DNA from: an uncultured Candidatus Saccharibacteria bacterium
GTDB taxonomy: Bacteria > Patescibacteriota > Saccharimonadia > Saccharimonadales > Saccharimonadaceae
Length of the DNA stretch: 60,636 nt
Direction of reading: 5' to 3'
Assembly: GCA_948663575.1 (NCBI GenBank)
Contig: CAPNAV010000002.1
Location: 1-60,636, forward strand
Shown here: one piece after another, positions 35,965 to 43,357 of the stretch
Layout: each line of letters starts with the position of its first letter
Position numbering within the stretch: the stretch's first letter is position 1
The notes under the pieces: generated by a model
Seen by the model: the letters and a program-made list of their open reading frames with translations, nothing else
The model's database searches: none
Told to the model about the DNA's origin: nothing
Translations under genes and position numbers: made by a program

Positions 35965-37758
35965 ATGGACAGTTCAAAGATTCGCAATTTCTGTATTATA
36001 GCTCACATCGATCATGGTAAATCTACTATTGCCGACCGTATGATGGAGCTAACCGATACCGTCGCTAAGCGCGAAATGAAGGCACAGCTGCTCGATAGCA
36101 TGGAGCTTGAACGTGAAAAAGGAATTACTATTAAACTTACGCCTGTTCAGATGCACTGGAAGGGCTATACTCTGAATCTCATCGACACCCCGGGCCATGT
36201 CGACTTTTCTTATGAAGTCTCCCGCTCGCTGCAAGCTGTTGAGGCGGCGGTTCTAGTTGTTGACGCTACGCAAGGTATTCAGGCGCAAACTCTTGCCAAT
36301 GTTTACCTCGCCCTTGAACAAGACCTATGTATTATCCCTGTAATTAATAAGATTGACCTTCCTGCTGCAGATGTCGAAAAGGTCTCTGCTCAGATTGTTA
36401 ATCTCTTGGGCTGCCAGCCTAAAGATATTATTCCGGTTTCTGGTAAAACCGGTCAGGGCATTCCTGATATTCTCGACCGCATAATTAATTGCGCCCCTGC
36501 GCCGCGCGTTCTGTCAGATGATGACGCGCTTAACAAATCCACGCGAGCGCTCATCTTTGATTCATATTTTGATGATTATCGCGGAGTAATTCTGTACGTC
36601 CGTATTTTTGATGGCAAAATCGGGAAAAACTCCGAGATTCGCATGATGGCTGCTGAGACTAACGGTATCGCCCTCGAAGTCGGCTCTCTCACCCCTAAGA
36701 TGGTCCCGCAGTCTAGCCTCGATGAAGGTAGTATTGGCTATATCGTCACTAACCTCAAGACTACACGCGAAGCTAAAGTTGGTGATACTGTCACTCTTGC
36801 TAAAACCCCTGCCAATATGCCACTCCCCGGTTATAAAAATGTCCTGCCTTTCGTCTATGCCGGCTTCTTTCCTGTCTCTAATGATCAATATCAAGATCTC
36901 AAAGATGCTATCGAGAAACTTTCCATGTCTGACTCAGCCTTGCACTTTGAGCCAGAGAATTCCCCAGTTTTAGGTTTTGGTCTCCGTATCGGTTTCCTTG
37001 GTCTGCTTCATATGGATATTATCAAGGAGCGTCTCGAGAGGGAATTTAATCTCGATCTCGTCATCACTAATCCCTCCACTAATTACGAAGTTACCACGAC
37101 TGATGGTGAGGAGCTTAATATTCGTTCGGCCTCCGATTTGCCTGATCAGTCCACGATTCAAGAAATTCGCGAGCCGTGGGTGAAGGGTGAGATTATTCTA
37201 CCTCAAACCATGATTGGCGGCGTGCTCGGGCTAATTAATGAAAAACGTGGTCATCAAACCAACTTAAGCTATATCGAAGACCGTGCCGTGATTGATTTTG
37301 AAGCCCCTATGGCTAATCTTCTCACGGATTTTTACGACCAGCTCAAATCTGTCACTTCGGGTTATGCCAGTTTTAATTACGAACTTTCTGACTATCGTCC
37401 TGAGGATCTCGTCCGTCTCGATTTTCTAGTTGCAGGAAATCGCGTTGATGCACTTAGTGTGATGTGCCATCGCACGGAGGCTGATGCTCTCGGTCGCGAA
37501 ATCACCAAGAAGCTCAAAGAAGTTATTCCTCGCCAGAATTTTGAGGTTGCCCTGCAGGCTGCTATTGGCGCTAAAATTATCGCCCGCGAAACTATCGGCG
37601 CTTATCGCAAAGACGTCCTTGTCAAAATCCATACTGGCGATCGCGACCGTAAAGCTAAACTCCTAGAAAAGCAGAAAAAGGGTAAGGCTCGCATGAAACG
37701 CTTTGGCAAAATCGACATCCCCTCTGAGGCCTTTACTGTCATGCTAAAACGCAACTAA
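35965..37758 (+). CDS. lepA: Elongation factor 4 (LepA)
   Basis: The 597-residue product matches the family length. GTPase motifs are G1 AHIDHGKST, the switch region EREKGITIK, G3 DTPGHVDF and G4 NKIDL. The EF4-specific C-terminal domain contains YKDL-like GYASFNYELSDYRP and ends in a basic tail (KKGKARMKRFGKIDIP). It acts on the ribosome, causing back-translocation or aiding initiation under stress. The message is predicted to be leaderless or to have one base of leader. Confidence 0.97.
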   Translation: MDSSKIRNFCIIAHIDHGKSTIADRMMELTDTVAKREMKAQLLDSMELEREKGITIKLTPVQMHWKGYTLNLIDTPGHVDFSYEVSRSLQAVEAAVLVVDATQGIQAQTLANVYLALEQDLCIIPVINKIDLPAADVEKVSAQIVNLLGCQPKDIIPVSGKTGQGIPDILDRIINCAPAPRVLSDDDALNKSTRALIFDSYFDDYRGVILYVRIFDGKIGKNSEIRMMAAETNGIALEVGSLTPKMVPQSSLDEGSIGYIVTNLKTTREAKVGDTVTLAKTPANMPLPGYKNVLPFVYAGFFPVSNDQYQDLKDAIEKLSMSDSALHFEPENSPVLGFGLRIGFLGLLHMDIIKERLEREFNLDLVITNPSTNYEVTTTDGEELNIRSASDLPDQSTIQEIREPWVKGEIILPQTMIGGVLGLINEKRGHQTNLSYIEDRAVIDFEAPMANLLTDFYDQLKSVTSGYASFNYELSDYRPEDLVRLDFLVAGNRVDALSVMCHRTEADALGREITKKLKEVIPRQNFEVALQAAIGAKIIARETIGAYRKDVLVKIHTGDRDRKAKLLEKQKKGKARMKRFGKIDIPSEAFTVMLKRN

Positions 37759-37763
37759 TATGA

Positions 37764-38177
37764 ATAACAGCCTTAGAAATCGTACGCCTTAGCGAGGAGT
37801 GTCATTCCGGTCCGCTTTACTCACATTATGGTGGTAATCTCCATGAATGTTCGCACGGCGAATCATTTTTACGACTCGTCCAAAATCGTTTTTCGCCACG
37901 TAGCTTATACATTCTTGATGAGCCAGAAGCCGCTCTTTCTCCGGTGCGCCAAATGACCTTGCTCTGTCATATTCATGATCTTGCGCAGCAGGGGTCTCAA
38001 TTTATCATTGCTTCCCATTCTCCTATTCTTATTTCTTATATCAATGGTGAAATTCTAGACTTAAGCCATGACTTTAAGCGTATTAATTATGAAGATACAG
38101 AAATTTACCAAACATATAGGACTTATTTAGAAAATCCGATAGGTATCCAGCGACAGCTTTTTGCCGAGGAATCGTAA
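37764..38177 (+). pseudogene. 3' remnant of a COG3910-type predicted ATPase
   Basis: The open frame encodes only the C-terminal part of an AAA/ABC-type ATPase. It reads GGNLHECSHGESFLRL, then Walker B LYILDEPEAALSP, then the switch histidine in GSQFIIASHSPIL, and a normal family end (YEDTEIYQTYRTYLENP). The Walker A half is missing; upstream, the frame closes at a TGA at 37761 just after lepA. The remaining part retains no frameshift, which points to a fairly recent 5' deletion. A short GTG-started peptide from 37944 could still be made but would not be an ATPase. Confidence 0.75.
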
Positions 38178-38185
38178 TTACAAAA

Positions 38186-38206
38186 ATGTTGTAATTTTTA
38201 CAACAT
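38186..38206. promoter_or_regulatory. Palindrome GTTGTA-N5-TACAAC, candidate operator
   Basis: Perfect 9-bp arms ATGTTGTAA / TTACAACAT around TTT, the best copy in the window. It lies about 28 bp upstream of the -10 box of the MATE fusion gene, overlapping or abutting the -35 position. Confidence 0.6.
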
Positions 38207-38231
38207 GTGACATACACTTTAGAACTTTTTG

Positions 38232-38240
38232 TGCTAAAAT
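38232..38240 (+). promoter_or_regulatory. Extended -10 promoter of the MATE fusion gene
   Basis: TGC TAAAAT; the 100-nt leader ends with AAAGGAG 12 nt before the ATG at 38349. Confidence 0.5.
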
Positions 38241-38348
38241 ACAAAAGTTGACCCAGCTTGTATTCTGTTACCGGGCGTATAATCGTCAACGATTGTGCGT
38301 CTTTTTTAGTCCAAAATATCAAAAATTAGAAAGGAGAAAGTCTAAAAA

Positions 38349-40349
38349 ATGTCTACACCCACAGAAAATAAATATCTTGGCAAGGAAAAGATTTCCAAGC
38401 TTCTGCTTAAGTTCTCAATCCCCTGTATTTTGGCGCTGCTTATTACCTCGCTTTATAATATTGTCGATCAAATTTTTATTGGCCATGGTACGGCGGAAGG
38501 TTTAGGTGCCATCGGTAACGCCGCCACTTCTATTGTTTTTCCTCTTACTCTCGTTGCGGTCGCCTTTTCTGGTATGTTTGGCGATGGCGTTGCTGCTTTT
38601 CTTTCCATTTGTCAGGGGCGTAAGGATACTTCTGGCGCCCATCGTGCCGTCGGTGGCAGTATGGTCATTACATTTATTATTAGCCTTATTTTAGTTCTAC
38701 TGGGCTTCGTGTTCTGTGATCAAATCCTCACTCTTTTCGGTGCCAGCGCCGAGAATATCCTATACGCTCGCCAGTACTTCTATATTATTCTTGCCTTCTT
38801 CCCGATTTATATGCTCGGCTACATGCTAAATTCAGTAATTCGAGCTGACAGATCACCGTCCTATGCTATGATCGCTACTGTTGCTGGTGCCGTCACTAAT
38901 ATCATTCTCAATCCGATTTTTATCTTTGTACTTGATTGGGGGATTCAAGGTGCCGCTTGGGCAACTATTACTGGCCAAATTCTTACTCTTGTAATTTCAT
39001 TAGTTTACCTCACTCGCACAAAGACTTTTCGCCTTCAGCTTGCCAGCCTCCGTCCTCAGGCTCAAGTTGCTAGCAACATCGCTAAGCTCGGTGTCTCAAC
39101 CTTCATTACTCAGCTTTCGATTGTTGTCATCTCAATGGTTTGTAATAAAATGCTTGCTACTTACGGTATGGATTCGGTCTATGGCGCCAACGATCCGCTC
39201 GCTATTATCGGCATTTGTATGAAGGTATTCACTATTGTATTAAGCATCGCGTTAGGCATTATTATCGGCGCTCAACCTATTCTTGGATTCAATATAGGCG
39301 CCGGACAATACGACCGTGTACGCGAAACCTTCCGCAAGTGTCTTCTTTCTGTTATCGTGGTAGGATTAATTGCTACAATTATTTTTGAATTTTGCCCGCA
39401 ACCTATCATTGCTATCTTTGGCTCCAATTCCGAAAATCCAGAGCTCTATATGCAGTTTGCCGTATTAACCTTCCGAATCTTCTTATCCTTGATCACCTTT
39501 ACGTGTATTATTAAGGTGGCATCTACCTTCTTTCAGGCTGTCGGCGAACCTATTAAAGCTGCTATTATCTCTTTATCCCGCGACATCATCCTCTTCGTGC
39601 CAATGGTAATTATCTTTCCTGCTATCACGCATAACATCGACAGCATTCTCTGGGCGGCACCAGCTGCAGATATATTAGGCATTCTTGTGTCCGGTGGTTT
39701 GCTTGTCCATTACTTCCGTCATCTCGGACATAATGTCAAGACTAGTGCAAAAGGTGTTACGGTGCAGACATCACATCCTGGCGTCATTATCACTATTTCA
39801 CGCGAACATGGCTCTCAGGGAAAGAAGATTGGCGAACTTGTTGCTGCGCAGCTCGATATTCCTTATTACTATAAAGAACTCACCGCCCTTGCGGCCGAAG
39901 AAAGCGGCATCACAAAGCAGTATATTAAAAAAGTAAATAGCAACGACGGCCAAGAGATATCTCATGAACTCTATCTCACGACCTCTCCAGCCAAGTATGC
40001 TATCGAGGCTCAAGACGCAGTTATTAAGGAGATTACCAAACGCGGTTCATGCGTCATTGTTGGTCGCGCAGCAGATTATGTATTGCAAGATAGTCCCAAG
40101 CTCCTACGCGTCTTCATTTATGCTCCAAAAGACCAGCGCATTAAGAATATTATGTCGATGTATAATGATAGCGAGAAAGAGGCAAAGAAGAATGTTGAGC
40201 GTTCCGACAAAAACCGCTCTGAGTATTATAGTCTAATCTCTGGTCAAAAATGGGGAGATCCACGTAACTATGACCTATGTATCGATTCAGCAGCGTTAGG
40301 TAAAGAGAAAGCCGCAGAGCTCATTTGTGCAGCTGCTAGGGAACGATAG
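38349..40349 (+). CDS. MATE efflux transporter fused to a cytidylate kinase-like domain
   Basis: The 666-residue product has about 12 membrane helices (1-455) with MATE-family features (LLKFSIPCILALLITSLYNI, VDQIFIGHG at the start, RADRSPSYAMI, INPIFI-like ILNPIFIFV). After a short linker, residues about 478-666 form a cytidylate kinase-like (Cytidylate_kin2) domain. It shows ITISREHGSQGKKIGELVA, YYYKELTALAAEESG, VIVGRAADYVL and Arg/Asp-rich YYSLISGQKWGDP. MATE proteins export cations or drugs using a Na+ or H+ gradient. The soluble part would be cytoplasmic and could bind a nucleotide. One continuous frame without internal start supports a true fusion; function of the join is unknown. Confidence 0.9.
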   Translation: MSTPTENKYLGKEKISKLLLKFSIPCILALLITSLYNIVDQIFIGHGTAEGLGAIGNAATSIVFPLTLVAVAFSGMFGDGVAAFLSICQGRKDTSGAHRAVGGSMVITFIISLILVLLGFVFCDQILTLFGASAENILYARQYFYIILAFFPIYMLGYMLNSVIRADRSPSYAMIATVAGAVTNIILNPIFIFVLDWGIQGAAWATITGQILTLVISLVYLTRTKTFRLQLASLRPQAQVASNIAKLGVSTFITQLSIVVISMVCNKMLATYGMDSVYGANDPLAIIGICMKVFTIVLSIALGIIIGAQPILGFNIGAGQYDRVRETFRKCLLSVIVVGLIATIIFEFCPQPIIAIFGSNSENPELYMQFAVLTFRIFLSLITFTCIIKVASTFFQAVGEPIKAAIISLSRDIILFVPMVIIFPAITHNIDSILWAAPAADILGILVSGGLLVHYFRHLGHNVKTSAKGVTVQTSHPGVIITISREHGSQGKKIGELVAAQLDIPYYYKELTALAAEESGITKQYIKKVNSNDGQEISHELYLTTSPAKYAIEAQDAVIKEITKRGSCVIVGRAADYVLQDSPKLLRVFIYAPKDQRIKNIMSMYNDSEKEAKKNVERSDKNRSEYYSLISGQKWGDPRNYDLCIDSAALGKEKAAELICAAARER

Positions 40350-40403
40350 TTTAGGTATTAAACATCTAGCTACACGTTCGCTCTAATTCGTAGATATATC
40401 TCA

Positions 40404-40435
40404 AATAAAGGTCGTCCAACAGGGTGACCTTTATT
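40404..40435. terminator. Convergent terminator
   Basis: A 10-bp stem AATAAAGGTC / GACCTTTATT with a 12-nt loop, between the ends of the MATE fusion (+) and folD (-). The arms themselves carry T-rich ends; there is no extended T-tract on either side. Confidence 0.6.
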
Positions 40436-40459
40436 GTGTAGTCTCGCCTCCGGTATCCT

Positions 40460-41269
40460 CTAACTTTTTGCTGCCATCAGCACATGCTCAAATAGTGTCG
40501 TGACAGTAAGCGGCCCCACTCCTCCAATTTTAGGAGTAATAGCGGTCAAATCCGTTCTTTCCCTTATCTTATCATCGATATCTCCAACCAAAACTCCCCC
40601 CTCACTCGCTGTTCCAGCATCTACTAAAACCGCGCCAGTTTTCACCATTTCGTCCTTAATCAAATGCGGCACGCCAGTAGCACTGACGATGACGCCATAA
40701 TCTTTTAATTCCAGTAAGTTACTTTTCGATCGAAAAACAGTTACATCAAGATTGGACTTTCGCCACATTCGACAGAGCGGTTTACCCACCAAACGTCCAT
40801 ACCCCACCAAGGCAATCCTACTTCTCGTTAAATCAATGTCATATCCTGCCAGTAGCCAATTAATAGCGGTTGCGGTTGCTGACTCAAAAAACGCATTCTT
40901 GCCAGTGCTAACCGCTAAATCAGTAGCTAGCCCATCTACATCTTTTTCTGGCATAATTCCAGATACTATCTTGTCTGTCTCATCGCGATTTTCTATTGGC
41001 AGCTGCACAATTATGCCATGCACGTCCGCTTGTTTATTAGCTTTATCTATGCCCTGAGTCACGTCCTCGCAGTGCCAGTCTTCCACCTGAACACCGATAT
41101 CCTCGCCATAGCGTCGTTTTAGCGAGACGTACTTTGTGATCACGGGGTTATTACTATCACGAATAATTACCAGCTTTGGAAAAATCATCTGTGCTCGCAA
41201 GGCTCGTACTTGATGAGCTTGATTTTCCTTCATATAGCCTGCTATTTCGGCCCCATTTAATATCTTCAT
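40460..41269 (-). CDS. folD: Methylenetetrahydrofolate dehydrogenase/cyclohydrolase FolD
   Basis: The 269-residue product has the FolD substrate motif with Tyr and Lys (KYVSLKRRYGEDIGV), GIIVQLP, PEKDVDG, the cofactor-binding GYGRLVGKP and the C-terminal GGVGPLTVTTL. It interconverts methylene-, methenyl- and formyl-tetrahydrofolate. The GRLVGKP loop replaces the usual GRSxxVGxP, so NADP binding may differ. Length is slightly short. Its start overlaps the murB stop by 4 nt (ATGA), so the pair is translationally coupled. Confidence 0.94.
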   Translation of the reverse strand: MKILNGAEIAGYMKENQAHQVRALRAQMIFPKLVIIRDSNNPVITKYVSLKRRYGEDIGVQVEDWHCEDVTQGIDKANKQADVHGIIVQLPIENRDETDKIVSGIMPEKDVDGLATDLAVSTGKNAFFESATATAINWLLAGYDIDLTRSRIALVGYGRLVGKPLCRMWRKSNLDVTVFRSKSNLLELKDYGVIVSATGVPHLIKDEMVKTGAVLVDAGTASEGGVLVGDIDDKIRERTDLTAITPKIGGVGPLTVTTLFEHVLMAAKS

Positions 41270-42291
41270 GCGTTTATAATCTCCACCGGCTCTTGTTCTA
41301 AAGTAATCCCAAATTTATCTTTCACGGCCTGAATAATTTCTCCGCGAGCTAGTTCTAAATCCTTGTAATTTTTTGCCGATTGATTAATCAGAATTAACGC
41401 CGCCTTGTCACTCACCACGAAGCCATGTAGAGTTTTACCTTTAAACCCGCATTGCTCAATTAGCCAGCCCGAATTAACCTTCCCGCGGCCATTCTCATCT
41501 CGCCAAAGAGGAATCCCCTTTGACTCCGCGATATCTGCCTGCTCCTTTTCTAAATAAACATTCTTAAAAAAACTTCCAGCACTTGCAGTTGTTTCGGGGT
41601 CTGGTAGTTTATTGCTGCGTATCTCGCAAACCATCCTCCGAATATTTTGAGGAGAGAAATCTGTTTCATTATGTTCATCAATATAGCGTTGCAGGGAATT
41701 ATAAAATGGCGGCTTTAGTTCGCCTTTTTTCAGACGCACTATTACTGCAGTGATAAAAAATCTCCCAACGTCGCTGCCAGAATTAAATCTCGTCTTACGA
41801 TATCCCGACGCAATCTCTGATTTCTGCAGTTCGACAAATTCACCGGTTTTAACGTCAAAAGCCTCCACGCTAACCAAAACTTGAGACAGATCTTGCCCGT
41901 ACGCCCCGATATTCTGCACTGGGGCTGCGCCTAATGTTCCAGGGATCATGCTCATTGTCTCAATGCCAGAATAGCCTTTTTCACACGCAAAGCTCACGAA
42001 ATCATCCCATATAACTCCGCCCATGCCTTTAATCGTAATCTCAGTATCTAATTCCTCTAATACTTCAATGCCGGTTAACCTGTTCAGAATAATCACTCCG
42101 TTAAAACTATCGTCGTGACCAATAGTATTAGCTCCGCCACCCATAAACCAAAAAGGTAAGTTGCGCTCTTTCGCAAAATCAAGCGCTTTTACAATATCAT
42201 CGACATCTGAAATAGTCACAACAAAGCGTGCATTCCCGCCAAGGCGCATAGTTGTTAAACTAGAAATTGGTGCATTCTCCTGAACTTTCAT
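41266..42291 (-). CDS. murB: UDP-N-acetylenolpyruvoylglucosamine reductase
   Basis: The 341-residue product is a FAD enzyme with TMRLGGNARFVV near the start, FMGGGANT for flavin binding, IPGTLGAAPVQNIGAYGQ, GYRKTRF and the proton-donor Ser in SAGSFFKN. It is type I, with the Tyr loop. It reduces the MurA product to UDP-MurNAc using NADPH. The start is fixed by TGG TATAAT ending 6 nt upstream, another leaderless unit. murA and murB lie in separate operons about 9 kb apart. Confidence 0.96.
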   Translation of the reverse strand: MKVQENAPISSLTTMRLGGNARFVVTISDVDDIVKALDFAKERNLPFWFMGGGANTIGHDDSFNGVIILNRLTGIEVLEELDTEITIKGMGGVIWDDFVSFACEKGYSGIETMSMIPGTLGAAPVQNIGAYGQDLSQVLVSVEAFDVKTGEFVELQKSEIASGYRKTRFNSGSDVGRFFITAVIVRLKKGELKPPFYNSLQRYIDEHNETDFSPQNIRRMVCEIRSNKLPDPETTASAGSFFKNVYLEKEQADIAESKGIPLWRDENGRGKVNSGWLIEQCGFKGKTLHGFVVSDKAALILINQSAKNYKDLELARGEIIQAVKDKFGITLEQEPVEIINA

Positions 42292-42297
42292 CTTTCT

Positions 42298-42306
42298 ATT
42301 ATACCA
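42298..42306 (-). promoter_or_regulatory. Extended -10 promoter, leaderless murB start
   Basis: TGG TATAAT on the minus strand, ending 6 nt before the ATG at 42291. Confidence 0.65.
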
Positions 42307-42428
42307 TATTTTATAACGTTTATTCTCTAAGATAAGTTCATTATGCAGTCATGTCAGCTCGAACGGAGCTCACATTTACGGGATTACAGATAAAACCGAA
42401 TTTTACTATTTATTTTTCTAGACATTCG

Positions 42429-42437
42429 TGGTATAAT
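42429..42437 (+). promoter_or_regulatory. Extended -10 promoter of tRNA-Lys
   Basis: TGG TATAAT, 22 nt before the mature tRNA 5' end. Confidence 0.55.
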
Positions 42438-42459
42438 GACCACATATCCAGTTTGTTTT

Positions 42460-42536
42460 GGGTCGGTAGCTCAGCCGGTTAGAGCACCTGCCTCTTAAGC
42501 AGGGTGTCGTGGGTTCGATCCCCACCCGACTCACCA
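42460..42536 (+). tRNA. tRNA-Lys (CTT anticodon)
   Basis: The 77-nt gene folds with anticodon stem CCTGC / GCAGG, loop CTCTTAA giving CTT, T-loop TTCGATC and an encoded CCA. The second acceptor pair is G-T. Confidence 0.95.
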
Positions 42537-42540
42537 TCAT

Positions 42541-42569
42541 AAAAAGAAGCTCCTAGGGGCTTGTTTTTT
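42541..42569 (+). terminator. Terminator of tRNA-Lys
   Basis: Stem AAGCTC / GGGCTT (one G-T pair) with loop CTAG, then GTTTTTT. Confidence 0.85.
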
Positions 42570-42739
42570 ATTATGTAGGTACCAGAATCTACACGGGTAC
42601 GAAGTATAGGAGGTGACTGTAGGTAGAATTGGCCGCTACGACTGTGGGAAAGTTCAGACAAAACATACTTCGTTATCCATCTTATGAATAATTGGTCATT
42701 ATAAGTTATCGCAAACGCCACTTTTCAATAGCTGCGATA

Positions 42740-42790
42740 AGGGGGCATGTTCCGCCGGCTTTATATTACTATAAAGTGCAACAGCCCCCT
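42740..42790. other. Two-tier hairpin upstream of the RM pair
   Basis: AGGGGGC (42740-42746) pairs with GCCCCCT (42784-42790), enclosing a perfect inner hairpin CTTTATA-TTAC-TATAAAG (42759-42776). It lies 20 nt before the -10 box of the RM operon. It may be a terminator protecting that operon from read-through, an operator, or a small RNA. The rest of the 316-bp gap after tRNA-Lys shows nothing else. Confidence 0.45.
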
Positions 42791-42811
42791 CTCTTAAGCG
42801 GTTTTTTGCTG

Positions 42812-42817
42812 TATAAT
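42812..42817 (+). promoter_or_regulatory. -10 box of the RM operon
   Basis: TATAAT, with a leader of about 30 nt before the ATG at 42853; no clear -35 or strong ribosome binding site. Confidence 0.4.
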
Positions 42818-42852
42818 AAAAAGGTAAAAATAAGCAAGAGAACTATTCCGCT

Positions 42853-43356
42853 ATGAATCATTATACATCGCATGTCTGTAATCCTCGAAATAATATCCAG
42901 ACGCCACCCGCAGTTGTCAAGAAGATGTGTAATATGACCAACGGTCATATTTCTAATATCTATAATAGGGTATTAGAGCCAGGTTGCGGTTCCGGTAATT
43001 TTTTAGTAGAAATACTCTACCGTCGTCTTACTAGCATAGGGAACGACCCAGAAAAGGCGCTCATATCACTATCCACAATTTACGGCATCGATATTTCCGA
43101 AGAAAACATCACTACAGCCCGTTCGCGACTCCACGATATGCTAGAGGAACATTTTCCTCAAGCTCAGACCCCGGACTATCGCTTTTGGCCATCCGTGGAT
43201 TTATTCTTGCGCAGTAACATTATTTGCGCCGATTTGCTAGGTGATTTATCACAAGTCTGCATAGTAGATTGGACATATTCAGGCGACTTAGAATTCCATG
43301 GTGAATCCGTCACTTTCCAACAACTCATGCTCTCATCGCGCAAGGATAACTGCTAA
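42853..43356 (+). CDS. Small SAM-methyltransferase-like subunit of a restriction-modification system
   Basis: The 167-residue product has SAM-binding motif I (VLEPGCGSGNFLVEIL, about 40-55) and the acidic motif II loop (IYGIDISEENI). No NPPY catalytic motif is present; the chain ends after NIICADLL and VDWTYSG. I know this short architecture as a companion of Eco57I-like helicase-methyltransferase proteins, so it is probably complete rather than truncated. It may bind SAM or help target recognition. The next gene starts 1 nt after its stop. Codon use and base composition are more AT-rich than in neighbouring housekeeping genes. Confidence 0.75.
   Translation: MNHYTSHVCNPRNNIQTPPAVVKKMCNMTNGHISNIYNRVLEPGCGSGNFLVEILYRRLTSIGNDPEKALISLSTIYGIDISEENITTARSRLHDMLEEHFPQAQTPDYRFWPSVDLFLRSNIICADLLGDLSQVCIVDWTYSGDLEFHGESVTFQQLMLSSRKDNC
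42935..42947. repeat. TGACCAACGGTCA inside the methyltransferase gene
   Basis: This 13-nt palindrome is identical to the proposed TetR operator at 50941-50953 and is flanked by TA / TA. It encodes part of CNMTNGHIS. It could be a coincidence. Confidence 0.35.
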
Positions 43357-43357
43357 T

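Noticed and set aside
42479..42721. Minus-strand frame ending in SGGDRTHDTLLKRQVL
   Set aside because: It is antisense to tRNA-Lys and is another typical tRNA artefact.
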